Part shown: in pieces, positions 1-11,580 of the stretch
How positions within the stretch are numbered: position 1 is the first letter of the stretch
Layout: every line of letters begins with the position of its first letter
Source of the DNA: Metallyticus violacea
Lineage: Eukaryota; Arthropoda; Insecta; Mantodea; Metallyticidae
Reading direction: 5' to 3'
DNA length: 64,000 nt
Assembly (NCBI GenBank): GCA_030762175.1
Contig: CM060831.1
Span: 29,440,001-29,504,000 of the forward strand
Notes under the pieces: model-generated
What the model was told of the DNA's origin: nothing
Seen by the model: the letters and a program-made list of their open reading frames with translations, nothing else
The model's database searches: none
Program-made: the position numbers and the translations under genes

Positions 1-1842
1 ATTGCATAAAGAAATATCAATATCTAGAAACGTAGCAGCATTGGGAGAGACAGAAGAAGTGAACTTAAAAACTTGGAGTTAAGATTAGGAAGGAACTACT
101 CGAGAGATTCTGAGCCATGAGTCCAAAGCACAAATATATCATCAATATATCTTAGCCATAATAATGGTGCCAAAGGTTCTGACTTAAGAAATTCCTCCTC
201 TAAGCGAGCCATAAAAAGATTGGCATAAGAAGGCGCTATCCTGTTGCCCATCGCAGTACCTCTAATTTGCAGATAATGTTTATTATCAAAACTAAACGCA
301 TTGCGAGTGAGGACCAGATAAGCAAGATGACAAATGAAATCTGTGGATGGGATATGAGGAGGTACTCGAGAGTTCAAGAAATGTTTAACGGCAGCTAATC
401 CTTCATGATGGGGAATGTTAGTATAGAGTGACGTCACATCGATAGTGGCAAGAAGTATGTCAGAATGTGCCGAAGGGTCAACTTTCTTTAGTAAACTCAA
501 AAAATGGAAGGAATCTTTGATATAGGATGGCCTAGAAGTAACAAATGACTGTAACAAACAATCTATTAGAGCGGAAATAAGTTCAGTGGGGGAATCGAAG
601 CTGGCTACTATTGGGCGGCCTGAACAGTTCTCTTTGTGAATTTTAGGGAGAAAATATATGGTGGGAGTACGAGGGACATGAGGAGTAAGAAGAGTGATAT
701 CTTGAGTACCAAGTCCTTCAGCTGTACCTGAAGAAGCAATTAAAGAAGCTATTTCTTCATTAAAATTGACTGTTGGATCGGAAGGCAATAGTTCATAATA
801 AGTGACATCCTGAAGCTGTCGGTAAGCTTCAGCATTGTAGGAAGAAGTGTCCTGTAGTACTACTGAGGACCCTTTATCAGCTGGAAGAATAATAACATCA
901 GGATTATTAGATAGCCTTTTAAGTGCTGATTTCTCACGTAAAGTTAAGTTGTCTTTCGGAGTGATCTTATCTAGAAATTTAGAATCACTGATCGAAGTTA
1001 AAAATCTGTTAATAAACATTTCTAAAGGATGGCTAGAAGGTAAAGAAGGAGGTTCAAGTTTGGAGGGAGAACGAAATTTGAGAAGGCAAGGAGTAACATT
1101 TGAAGTAGGCTGAGAAGATTTAGTATGCCAATAGTAACGCCATCTTAAATTACGGCAAAATTTAACGCCATCAGAAACCAATTTAAGGCGATTAAATTTG
1201 GGAGTTGGGGCAAAAGATAATCCTTTTTGCAAAAGCTATGTATCAGCATCAGAAAGTGAAATAGAAGATAAATTAACAACCGCAATATTACTAGTAGGAG
1301 ATGTACAAAGGGTACATTTGCTATTGGGCTGCTGGTATGCAGTACCGGAGTAAAATTTAGATGAATGAGGTAAATTGAAAATAGAAGTCAAGTCAGGAGC
1401 TGACGCTACGAGCGGCGGGGAAAAGTTTTGGAAAAAAGATGCTGTAAATTGAATAGGAATACCTGCTCTTAAATATTGTAAATATAACCGCGATAGTTTA
1501 AGAAGATGTTTCTGATTGAGGGAACTTAATAACTTATTACCACTCATCAAGATACTATTAACTGTGGTAATATATTTAGGAGAACATGCGAAAATAATTT
1601 TAATAAAACTAATTAATTTAGACAAATGAAATTGCTGCAAATATTGACAATTATTAAGGATCATCCGTAGAAATTGTTGGGAGATATGATGCCTAAATAA
1701 GTGAAATTGGCTATGAGTGCTAGGAGCTATAGCGGACAATGGCAATTGAATTAATATTCCGTTAGGACACACACCAGTAATAGCGCAATAAGAAAGAAAG
1801 CTAACGTGTCCTGTATATTTAGCTAATATTCAGCTATTATAT
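1..1842 (-). mobile_element. Penelope-like retroelement, decayed, runs off left edge
   Basis: The minus strand encodes a Penelope-like element protein. Reading starts near 1835, just after a TGA, with an N-terminal segment of the kind seen before the RT in this class. The RT follows: PADKGSSVV, YFLPKIHKE, GRPIV, ATIDVTSLYTNIP, RGTAMG and the catalytic RYIDDIF near 125-160. The frame continues beyond 96 in a shifted phase (FTSSVSP then FLDIDISL) to the window edge. The GIY-YIG endonuclease expected at the C-terminus would lie outside the window. The 5' end abuts element A copy 1, so the boundary near 1842 is approximate. Class assignment is firm; the subfamily is not. Confidence 0.9.
96..1772 (-). 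pseudogene. Penelope-like RT ORF interrupted by two TAG stops
   Basis: Two long open stretches (1772-1236 and 1232-96, 178 and 378 residues) are in the same frame, separated only by one TAG at 1238-1236. The lower stretch ends at a second TAG (98-96), after which the same frame continues briefly before a one-base shift in a T-run near 75-80 restores the family-like reading. Nothing else disrupts about 560 codons, so the copy is fairly young. It is called a pseudogene because three lesions would stop translation. Suppression of the TAG codons is possible but nothing in the sequence shows it. Confidence 0.85.
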
Positions 1843-2752
1843 ATCTGCTAACACTCTAGCGGTAGAATATTTTTGTTTTTTCTCATCGAAACCCGGCACA
1901 TAACCACCAATTAGTAAAAGATTTGTCCAGTTCGTTAACCAGCAAAATCACACTATTGAAGGTGTGTTTCACCTAAAGCGGGAGGGGGGGGGGATTTAAA
2001 TATTGCTCTAGCGGTCCCATTTTTTTTTTTCGCAACGAAAATCGGTGTATACCATTTAAATAAAATAAGAAAAATACTTTATGAAAATCAAAATCAGGGA
2101 AATCGGGCAATTAGGAATAGGGGCATACTTGAAAACTCACATTTAAAAATGGTTTTAGCGTTTATTTTTCTCTCTATTGTTTTAAAATAAAATGATAAAT
2201 TAATTTTGCATACAAACTATATTTGTAACGATGCATATGTATTATATTTAATAAAAACATCGTTGTGAAGATAGCAGGTGTGAAATATTAATCTAAAATG
2301 TGTTTGAGAATTATATTTGTATGTAAGAGCGCTATGTAATAACCTTCAGAAAACGTTTGCGTTATATATTTTTGCTAAATAACATTTAAATTTAATTTCC
2401 TAGCAAATGAAAATCGATGTAAATTTCCTTTGTTTATTGTTGATCCTGTATATTTGCTTGGTGCATTGTAGTTGTTTTTAAGTAGTAACATGCTTTTGTG
2501 TTATGAAACATATGAACATCATCTTCTTAAATACACAATGTAACTCGAAACTTTGTGTTATTTCTCTCTATTTTAGCGAATGTAAAGATGATATCAAGAG
2601 CTCAATTTATAACATGATTACATTTAAAAATGTTTAAAAATACCCACACAGTGTAGCTTTGTCTAACAGTGGTAATGCATTTTGTTTAATTAATAGTATA
2701 CCATTAATTTTGTGGTTTAATCTCAATAATAATAATAATAATAATAATAATA

Positions 2753-2808
<56 letters not shown>

Positions 2809-3015
2809 TAAAAAGATTGTTCCTTTTTTGTGATACTCATAGATTGCGAGAATTCTAATTTTGTTTCCTTAATACCACACAGTAAAGCCTAACTTTTTTC
2901 ATTTTATTAATTAATGAAGCCTAATTAGGATTTTATATTCATTTTTTAAAGTTATTGAGTTTGGTAAATAATTCGCTTAGTTGACTCAGTTCCTGCGTGA
3001 CGGACTTTTTTAGCT
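1843..3015 (+). mobile_element. Element A copy 1 (unclassified, internal tandem units)
   Basis: This is the first of several related segments (others near 7300, 14405, 18280 and 46090). They share a left part of about 140-bp units beginning around GCTCTAGCGG and containing AAATCGGGCMATTAGGAGT and TATACTTGAAAAC. The right part starts near GCGTTTAATTTACTCTC and ends near CTGCGTGACGGAC. This copy has about two units, then the right part. No transposase or RT is visible. It may be a non-autonomous DNA element or a satellite-bearing element; the family is unknown to me. Confidence 0.65.
2725..2807. repeat. (AAT)n/(ATT)n self-complementary microsatellite
   Basis: About nine AAT units switch directly into about eighteen ATT units. 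The two halves can pair, so the tract could fold into a hairpin. It lies inside element A copy 1, at the same relative place where copies 3 and 4 carry AAT or ACA tracts. Confidence 0.95.
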
Positions 3016-4490
3016 TTATGAACGGCCGGATTTATAAAACTAAAGGAACACACATTCTTGAAAAACTGGTGCTTCCTTGTACTTATTTAAATACACTTTA
3101 TTAAGGTCATTTAAATATCTTTTTAACAATACGGGTGTTAATTTGTTTATTAAAATTGTAAACTAATTCGCACTTCCTTCCAAGAAATGTTTATGCTTAA
3201 GGACTTCCTGCACAGGATTTTGTAACAATTCCTTTCAGTTACGTCATGTGTATTACGTTTCTCAGAAAGGCGTGCAACAGGATCGGGTGCTGCTTTTGCA
3301 AAATCTCGAAGGAAGTGTGTCGTCAAGTCAGTTGTTGGTTTCTTTTAGTGCGAGAACAGTCTCTAAGTAAAACACGTTTAGAGTGTGTGTATATGGTTTT
3401 TGTTTATTTGTTTGTTTTTATGCGGTGAGGCTAGAAAGTTTGATCCTAGTGGTACTACAGTTTTTGTGTCGCCTAGATAACATATTGGATCTATAAACTT
3501 AAGTGACTGTGACAAGGACTGTATTAGAATGGAGAAATTCCAACGGTACAAAAAGTACTTGACGCTTTAGGATCTAAAATATCATACACTACTTCCAATT
3601 TGTCCACCTATAGAATACCGTGAAGTTTAGGGCTCACATATAAATAGACAATTGTTCGGCTAAATTTTTAATGGAGAGGAGGGAAATTATTGCACCGACG
3701 ATAATATTTTTACATAAAATGCACGAAATTCGAATTTATGTCTATAGCGAGATCTGTATTTTACTTAGACGAGATTTAGATGAATAAAAAACAACACAAA
3801 AAACTCAATCTAGCAAGACTCTTACAAAATGGATGGGGAGGGGAGGAGTCATCTCTTGAACGCAAAATTCTTCTAAGTCCTACCCGTTATAGCGCGCGGT
3901 TCACAAGGTATCCAGCAAAGCTGTGAATGTAGTCGCTGCAGCATGGAATGCACCAAAGATGGTTGCGGTGTGTTCCGTTAGCTCTGTGGCAGAGTGTGCA
4001 GTGATGCCGTGGTTAAGAGCGCAGGTTCGCCTCCAGGCATGAAGCACTTTGTAACAAATTAGTTTCCTAATGTTGTTTCCTATACACAGAAAGCATAACG
4101 TTGACATACATTATAATGAATATTATAATATTTCCCTCAGCATCTGTTCTATCTAAATGCAATATGCTGCACATACACGAAGGACAAATGATGACCTATG
4201 GACACAATTTCAAGAAGTCTAGGATGTTGTAGCCTCTCGCCCACACCATTGTAGAAATCTGATATCATCTATACCCCCGAAGATTGAGGGTAGTTATACA
4301 TGCTGAAGGTATTAATTTGTGTTAATTTCTGTGTGATTTCACTTTAGAACATAAATGTTTCTGTTCATGTATTTATTTAGTTATTTGTAAAGAATACGTT
4401 AGTTTATGATTACGTTTTTATGTGCACATAAAAATAGTGGTAGTGTAGTGTAATAAAACTCAAATAATACGTTAAAATAACATATATTAA
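3016..4490. other. No gene recognised
   Basis: AT-rich sequence with scattered stops in all frames. The short frames at 3246-3428 and 3901-4107 show no motif, no splice context and no coding-like composition. A slightly GC-richer patch lies at 3890-4040. I see nothing I can name. Confidence 0.5.
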
Positions 4491-4496
4491 GACACC

Positions 4497-4625
4497 ATGA
4501 TGTATATTTATAAAACCAATTGTAAAAATTATAGGGAATTTGAACCCAGGAATTTACACACAAAAGCAATGCCTTCTAAACTGCTCGGCCGCAGCTACTC
4601 TACCCAAACGTACTATTTCCAGATG
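4497..4625 (-). mobile_element. Possible third tRNA-derived SINE head
   Basis: On the minus strand the block reads like a class II tRNA: an A-box-like GGCCGAGCAGTTTAGAAGG and, about 30 bases on, a B-box-like GGGTTCAAATTCC. The body that would follow on the minus strand is short. On its upstream side a GC-richer stretch (4626-4808) runs to an (AAT)n tract. It has no second copy in this window, so SINE status is an inference. Confidence 0.4.
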
Positions 4626-4807
4626 TTTAGGATTGAGTGTATTACGTTTACAGGTAAAGCGATTATTGCAGTGTGCCAGTCGCCGCATGCGCTTGTGAAC
4701 ACAGTGTTTACGAGCGTCCCAAAAGTTCTGCGGTCGACACTTAGGATCTGGGGACGACTATTTTGGGGGAGGGCCAAAGGGTGTACATTGGGAAAAGCAT
4801 CCGGCTC

Positions 4808-4871
<64 letters not shown>
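4808..4871. repeat. (AAT)n microsatellite
   Basis: About twenty AAT/TAA units immediately after a GC-richer segment. Confidence 0.97.
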
Positions 4872-4873
<2 letters not shown>

Positions 4874-4874
4874 T

Positions 4875-5312
4875 ATGCACCATACCATGCAGATGTTCAA
4901 AATAAAATTGCAAATACAACAGAAAATACTAAATGATGCCATGGTTACAAAATGGGGGATTGAATTTTTGGCACCAGAAACCAAAACTGAGCTATTGCAT
5001 CGGGTACTTTCTTTAAAAAAAAAAAGGGAAAAAAGTAAAAATGTATCAGTTGGATTACTTGCTAATGAAAAGGGACACCTTCTTCCTTACCTCTCAACCC
5101 AATTGAGCTCTTGTGGCTCAAATAAAACAGTGAGACAAACAGAAACACCGCTTTTAAACGGAAAGACGTAAATCGACTTGTTTACAAAGAAATTGACAAA
5201 AGGACACAAAAAGACGGGGAATCCTGCGTGCAACATGCTGAAAAAAGGCAACAATGAGTTAACTGGTAGTGGTGACGTCACAGAACGGCTACCAGCAGTA
5301 CCTTTGGATTAA
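4875..5312 (+). pseudogene. Unidentified coding-like frame with one internal TAA
   Basis: The frame opens with an ATG at 4875 and runs 98 codons to a TAA at 5169-5171. The same frame then continues for about 46 codons to another TAA near 5310. Composition is coding-like (many K, E, L, Q; a heptad-like start). I recognise no domain. It directly follows an (AAT)n tract. It could be a decayed gene, a transposon fragment, or chance. Confidence 0.3.
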
Positions 5313-5457
5313 AATATCAGGTAATGAATTTCTGTAGAACGTAATGTTTATGTGTGTGGCTGTTTCCAGTTTGTGTTGCATTAAATTGCGCTAGAAGCTA
5401 GGCAGCAAGTTAGCGCATTCCATTTGAAAGTATTTGCAGTACGTTAGAGAGATTCTG

Positions 5458-5602
5458 ACATAAACAATGGTACTAAAAGCTCTTGAAGATTACTATGCCC
5501 CTCGTATAAAAAAAAAAGTTTCTAGCTTTACATAAACAATGGTACTAAAAGCTCTTAAATATTACTATGCCCCTCGTATAAAAAAAGGTTTCTAGCTTTA
5601 CA
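5458..5602 (+). repeat. 72-bp tandem duplication
   Basis: Two near-identical copies with a 72-base period, starting ACATAAACAATGGTAC and ending in an A-run plus TTTCTAGCTTTAC. They differ mainly in A-run length and two substitutions. Confidence 0.9.
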
Positions 5603-5819
5603 AACTTATGTAATAACTATTTCTATCGTAGACATATACAGGATGACCCGTTTGGGTATGAAAACACTATAAAACATTTACATTTTGAAACTTTGTGTAT
5701 AGATGGCAGATCTCTCAGAACGAATTATGGCCTCTTCTACACAACTCATAACAGTGATGCAATTCACCCCTTTACGTCATAACATTCGAGGGGTGATTTT
5801 TTGGAAAGCTTGAGTAAAT

Positions 5820-6290
5820 TTTAAACTTTGGGTTTCAGGTAAACCTCTATTCCTAATAATCTGATTTCACTGATTAGAAATTATTTTTCTTATTTTACGA
5901 AAATTGCATATACCTAGTTTCCTTCAAAACATTAAAATTGCGACCTCTACCGCGATTTTTAAATGTTGCTTTAACCCGCAGTCGGTTTTCAGGATACCCC
6001 CACTCAATGTCCCGATTACCCTGATTTTCGGAAACTACTTTTATCAAATTATTTTAAAGAAATGTACTAAGTTTCGCTGAGGGAAAAAAATTGGGACCGC
6101 TAGAGCGATTTTATTTATTTATTTATTTATTTTTATTGTTTAAATTTTCGATCTAGGTTAACCCGCACTCCAATGAAAGGTTCAAGTTGCTGATTAACAA
6201 GCTCGACGAATCGTTTGTTAATTGATAGTTATATGCAGAGTTTCGTCGAGAAAAAATAATTACTACCACTAGAGCGTTAACTGACACACT
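5820..6290 (-). mobile_element. Element A fragment, inverted (copy 6)
   Basis: Read on the minus strand this carries the element A left part: GTTAACGCTCTAG, then units with the GCTCTAGCGG boundary and the AATCGGG...ATTAGGAAT core. Only the tandem-unit portion is present. The right part is missing. Confidence 0.6.
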
Positions 6291-6305
6291 CACTATACAC
6301 AGAGT

Positions 6306-6469
6306 GAGGTGTTTATAATGCCACGGTCATTTTCTCCCGAAACGAGAGGAGAGTAAGTTTAGATCACTAAATTATGTCCCCCTAAGAGCACTTCAATTTT
6401 TATCTGAAGCATTTTTTGATTTTCCCCATCGTTTCGGAGGAAAATGGCAGCGACACTATAAATGCCTCA
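6306..6469. mobile_element. Inverted-repeat (MITE-like) element
   Basis: Arms at about 6306-6346 and 6429-6469 are roughly 80% complementary; both contain the CGTTTCGG / CCGAAACG motif and the GCCTC / GAGGT ends. The spacer is about 80 bases. There is no coding capacity. It looks like a small non-autonomous DNA element or a fold-back. Confidence 0.55.
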
Positions 6470-6489
6470 TATATAATTTTTTTTTTCAT

Positions 6490-7041
6490 GGTCACTTTCG
6501 GAGATTTGAAGAAAAAATTTGATAAATCATTTCAGGGGTACAGCCGCAATAGCTATCTACATATCTTCGGAATTCGCTAAAAGGAAGAAAAAAAAAGAAG
6601 AAGAAGAAGAAGAAAGAATTATAAAAAAAGGGGGGAGGGAGGAGTTCTCGAGGACACAATGTGAGATCAAAAATGCAAACCTGGAACTTAACATTATGGA
6701 GCAATTCACATAAATCGGTGTAGATTTTATTGGATTATTTTTAAAATTTCCAACTCGTGTAAAAGTTGTATGTTAATGAGAAGAATAGTTAAAAGGCTTA
6801 AAAGTAACATTTGCCTTTAGGCACATTGGTTAAGCGAATTGTTTATTCCATCATTCCTTACATTCCTAAGTCACGTGAGGGCAGAAAGAGCCAGCAACCC
6901 CAAGAAAACACACAGCATTAAATGAAAACGCCACGCAAAGCAGAAAGATAAACAATTACCTTCCTGGAAGAATTGCTTAGCATTTGGGATCATACATGGA
7001 GGCATCTGCTGTGAATGTAAACGGCTGGTGGACAAGATATG
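6490..7041. other. No gene recognised; short (GAA)n tract
   Basis: Contains a T-run at 6478-6486 and a GAA-rich run near 6586-6615. The two opposite-strand frames over it are artefacts of that low-complexity run. Nothing else recognised. Confidence 0.5.
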
Positions 7042-7287
7042 CACTGCCACGGGTGGCCAAGGTCGTTAAGGCGCGGAGGTCTGGGATTCGATTCCTACCA
7101 GGACCGTTTGATTCAGGTTTTCCTCAGTCCTCATAAAAGGCAAATGCCGGGGAGGTACCCTAAACTTAGGCCTGGAACGTTTCCTTCCTTAAAAATCCTT
7201 TCGCAATATTCATTTCATACATCATCAGTGTCACCTCCTATGGTGCCTCAGTAGTAAAAATGGGCGTTAAACACCATTAAAAAAAAA
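7042..7287 (+). mobile_element. SINE family 1 copy (tRNA-derived)
   Basis: The head is class II tRNA-like (GGTGGCCAAGGTCGTTAAGG for the A box; GGATTCGATTCC for the B box). It is followed by the body shared by all five copies (GGTTTTCCTCAGTCCTCAT, ACCCTAAACTTAGG, GTGCCTCAGTAGTAAAAA) and ends GTTAAACACCATT plus an A-tail. This copy lacks part of the anticodon region. A Leu- or Ser-type tRNA ancestor is likely. Confidence 0.88.
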
Positions 7288-7299
7288 GAAGCATATAGC

Positions 7300-8660
7300 T
7301 TAATATTATTCCAAAGGAATATAGCAGCTATTGCGCTTGTATCCATGAAAACATTTTTGAAAATTTTCTTCTAACCTCCATGGACCTTATCTACCAGGCA
7401 CCGAAAACGACAATGAACAAAAAAAAACAAAAAACAAAACAAAACAAAAAATATTTGTATGTGTCTGTTAACGCTCTAGCGGTAGCACTTTTTTCCCCAC
7501 AACAAAACTCGGCATATTTCATTAGAATAAACCAATAAATATATTTTCTGAAAACTAGGACAATCAGGACATTAGAAGCAGGGGTATACCTGAAACCGAG
7601 TGGAGGTTAAAGCGAAATTGAAAAATCGCTCTAGCGGCCGCAATTTTAAACCTTTTAGAGGAAGCCCAATATATGCCATTAAAATAAAATAAGAAATAAT
7701 AGTTTCTGAACATCAGGGAAATCGGGTCATTAGGAGTGGAAGTTTACTTGACACCCAAAATTTAAAATTCGCTCTGATGTTACCAATGTTTGTTTTTTCA
7801 TAACAAAATTCGGAATATATAATTTAAGTACAATGAGAAAAACATTTTCCAAAAAGTAGGGAAATCGGACCATTAGGAGTAAGGGTATACTTGAAAAACG
7901 AAATTTAAAAGGCGTTCTTGCGTTTAATTTACTCTCTATTGTTTTCAAATAAAATGACAAATTAATTCAGCATACCGTATTTATAGCGATGCATATGTTT
8001 TATATTTAACAAAGGCATCGCCATGAAATGTGAAATAGTGTGAGAATTATATTTGTATGTAAGAGCGCTCTATAATAACCTTCAGAAAACGTTTGCGTTA
8101 TATGTTTTTACTACATTAACAGTTAAATTAAATTTCAAAGCCCCTGAAAATGAAGTAACTTTCGTTTGTGTATATTTGCTTAGTACATTGTAATTGTTTT
8201 TAAATAGTAACATGTTTTTGTTTTATTGAAACATATGGACATCATCTTCTTAAATACAGCATGTAACTCGCAACTTTCTGTTATTTCTCTCCATTTTAGC
8301 GAATATAAAGATTATAGCCAGGGCTCCGTTCATAAACATGGTTACATTTAAAAATGTTTAAAAATATCCAGAGAGCATGGCTTTGTCTGTCAGAGGTCAT
8401 ATATTTCGCTTAATTAATAGTATACTATTAATTTTTGTGGTTTAATTCTTAATAATAACAATGCTAAATTCTAAAAACGTGATTTCTCTTTTGTACTGCT
8501 CATAGATTGTAAGATTTCTAATTATGTTCCCCTAATATCACACAGTAATGCCATAACTTATTTCATTTCAATAATTAACAAGGCTATAATTTGGCTTTTA
8601 TAATAATTTTTAAAGAAATTCTCTTAGTTTACGTGTGTGACGACTTTTTTTGATTTCGTA
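7300..8660 (+). mobile_element. Element A copy 2
   Basis: The left end resembles copies 3 and 4 (AGCTATTGCG then TGTATCCAT). Tandem units start near 7470, 7620, 7770 and 7915, then comes the right part (GCGTTTAATTTACTCTC at about 7918, ending TGTGACGACTTTTTT near 8650). It lacks the AAT tract of the other copies. No intact ORF; the minus frame at 7960-7730 crosses two units. Confidence 0.65.
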
Positions 8661-10208
8661 TCTTGAAAAATTACAAATGTTGTGATACCAAAGTAAGCTA
8701 AAATTATCGTAATATCTGGTTTTCAGAGAAAGTTAAAGGAACATATATCTTAAATATTCTTAGCAGTAGCGCAGTAAGTGTAATAATATTTTTATTAACT
8801 AGAGCAGACTGTAGTAAAGACAAATCAATTTAATATTTTATTTTCTCCTCAGATAGAATTCACTGATAATGTTAACGCTGTACAAACATGGAGAGCTCGC
8901 GAAGTAAACGGAGAGAACTGTTTGCTTCGAAATGTATCTGTTTGCTGTCACGTAGCCCCCTTTCGGTGTGTGTGACACCCGACCCGCTTCTTAGACTAGC
9001 TAAGCGAAATTAGACGACAAGACACCCTCTTTGCCTCTCTCTCTTATCCAACTCATGAATTTCTCACGGTCGCTGTAACACGGACAATGACAGTTGTAAT
9101 CAAATTCTTTCGTTGCATCTAATATGATAGCAGTTTTCGCTTAAGGAAATTCGCAATTAGCTAAACAAATTGCAAACTTTCGTATTTAAAATGTGTTCCT
9201 GTCACTACCTAGAATCTAGGTTCATATAAAGAAAACATTTTCCAATTCTATAATGAAGGAACTATTCCTAAATGAAAAATTAACGCCACAATTATCGGCA
9301 AATAAAGATTAATTGCATTATTAAAAATCATCTTCAAGCAAGATAGGTAATACACCCTGGAAAATTTAAAATTACACATTATAATGCATAATTAACAAAC
9401 CTATGTAAGGAAACAACAATTTTAGTGATGCATAAAAATCAAATGATGAGTTCAAATGGCATCAGTTCATCTATTTCTGTTTCATAAAAGTGCCAACAAG
9501 AGCAACAAGTGATAATTAAGTAGTGTATGTTTTATTTGGGCTGCTTGTAATTTTTAAGAGAAAATGAAAGATTATATATTCATTTTATTATTAGATAAGC
9601 GTAATTTTCCGAACTTTTTATTATATCATAAACTTAACGCAAATTTGTTTTCGTAAAAGAGCATCCTAATATACAACATAATGAGAGCATTGAACAGATG
9701 CAGATATCACCAGAGAGTACATGCTAGTACATTTACTTCCTGAGAATTAAGAACGATATTTCAGAAATGGAATTTTAGGTTTATGTTACGCAGGTAAAAG
9801 TATAATTAAAGTTTAAACTGTTATATATTAACATTCTACCGTGGCAAACACCAAACCAAATCACAAATTTTAATTGTATTTGTGAATATACCTATATATA
9901 CAATATAGTTTATCCATTACAACTTTTCAGATCCTATATTAACAGTAAAACAACAGTGTTTAGAGATTTTCTCCTCCCAATTTTCGTGTCTTATGAATTT
10001 TTTATAAAAATACAACTCCATTTCAAGTGATAAATATAATCAGAAGCATATGGTTGTTATTATTTTTTATTTATTATTATGTCATTCTTATTGCGTTGTT
10101 AAGGCAGCTTTTTTACGTATTCACTGCAACTGTTTTGACAAGCATTCAAATGACTCATGTTGAGTGTTTTTAGTAATGGTAAAAAACGAGATTACCGTGA
10201 ATTTTTAG
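8661..10208. other. No gene recognised; one CpG-richer patch
   Basis: Mostly AT-rich. A patch at about 8870-9090 is clearly richer in CG and has a 41-codon frame from an ATG at 8888, but no flanking splice signals or known motif. It could be a promoter or a short first exon; I cannot tell. Confidence 0.35.
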
Positions 10209-10340
10209 TTTTATGAACTCAAGTGACGGCCACATAAAAAATGGAGTTAAAATCTACACGACTTTGGCAACAACACTCGAGGAGAACAAGGAACAACTCT
10301 CGGAAACAGTTAAGAAAAAATTGCTTGGCTATTGTTATAG
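10209..10340 (+). CDS. Possible orphan exon, unidentified
   Basis: A run of coding-like sequence (ATG at 10213; 42 codons rich in E, K, T, N) lies between an acceptor-like TTTTTAG and a donor-like TATAG|GTATTT. Beyond the donor the sequence turns T-rich. No domain and no partner exon are found. It could equally be a retroelement scrap. Confidence 0.25.
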
Positions 10341-10454
10341 GTATTTTTTGTATTTTTTTTTTCTAATTACGCAATTTTTTTGCCGGAATATTCCAACAGT
10401 ATTTTGTTAATTTCAGTTTACCTTATATACATTTTTATAAGAGGTATTGTCAAA

Positions 10455-10638
10455 ATTTAAAAAAAAAAAAAGTCCGTTGCGCAAGAACTGCATAAACTAA
10501 GCGAATTCCCCAACTAGTAGAGTAATTTTAAACAATCCAAATTACGACTTTATTTATTAATGAAATGAAATAAATTATGGCATTACTGTGTGGTTTTAGG
10601 GAAACAAATATTACAAAAGAGAAACAGCATTTTAGAAG

Positions 10639-10669
<31 letters not shown>

Positions 10670-10690
10670 GTTGTTGTTGTTGTTGTTATT
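10455..10690 (-). mobile_element. Element A right end, inverted (copy 7)
   Basis: Read on the minus strand this is the element A right end (CACAGTAATGCCATAATTTA, then the terminal GCAACGGACTTTTTT). It continues into an ATT/GTT tract at about 10639-10693, which matches the AAT tract of copies 1, 3 and 4. Beyond it a LINE fragment interrupts the copy. Confidence 0.6.
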
Positions 10691-10739
10691 ATTGAGGCAC
10701 CCTGTACAGCGCTCGGCCAGGGGACATTATTTCGCTACT

Positions 10740-11580
10740 GAGTTTTCTCAATTAAACCTGACTTATTTCGGATTTCTTAGCAGTCTGTGGAGATTTCAAT
10801 GCCAGAATAGGAAAACAAGCCATAGATAAAATTTAAGGGGCACAAGGCGAAACAATTAAAACGAAAATGGCAAATGCGGGGAAACGTTGCTGCTTTTAAT
10901 GCATCAAAAATAACAAATAGTTTCTTTAGACATATAGAAATACATGGTGCGTGATAGGTTCAAAGTCAATAATAGATTATGTATTAGCAAACCAAAAATT
11001 AGCTGTACAAATAAAAGACACAGAGTATACAGAAGGTGCGATGTAAATTCAGACAATTTTTTAATAAAATCAACAATAAAATCCCAACACATTGGAAGAA
11101 GTTACAAAGCAAAAATAATGTCGACCCAAGGAAATACTATAAAATACATTTCCTGCGACAAGAGAGTTTAAGGATATTATACCAAACGCGGCTAACAAAA
11201 AGTAACAAGAGTATAAAAAAAACATTCAGAAAATGGGAGAGTGTTTATGTAACGTTTAAGGGAAGTGGGAACAAAATAGGAAGAAAGTAAAAGAAGGTAG
11301 ACAGCCACGTGGTTAACGAGGTAGGATACTGTATTTTGGAGGACGCTGGTAGGATCTAGAGTAAAAAGAGTAGGTTAAAAATATATGTCAAGTTATAGTT
11401 ATTGTAAATTGAGCATATATTGTTGTAACAAATTGTAAAGTTAATGGAATAAATTCAACAAATTATATAGATGAAAGGGCAATAAGTAAAGATATAAATG
11501 AGGGATGGAATGACCTCAAAAATGTAATATTAGAAGCAGCAGAAGAAACAATAGGGAAAAGAAGTAGATAAAGGTTTTAT
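10740..11580 (+). mobile_element. Non-LTR retrotransposon endonuclease fragment
   Basis: Broken translation gives the AP-endonuclease signatures of LINEs: GDFNARIGKQ near 10785, then TWCV..SKSIIDYVLANQK near 10940-11000 and a DVNSDNFLIKS segment near 11040. A later piece (LKNVILEAAEETIGK, about 11515-11560) fits the linker before the RT. Several stops and shifts separate the pieces. No RT follows. It appears to have inserted in the inverted element A copy 7. Confidence 0.75.

Noticed and set aside
847..1113. Plus-strand 88-codon frame
   Set aside because: It is the antisense shadow of the Penelope RT frame.
7039..7254. Plus-strand frame and similar ones at 12917, 16831, 50547 and 52656
   Set aside because: All are SINE 1 read through its tRNA-like head and body.
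8888..9013. Short CpG-rich frame beginning MESSRSKRREL
   Set aside because: Only 41 codons, no splice sites and no similarity I recognise; kept as a compositional note only.
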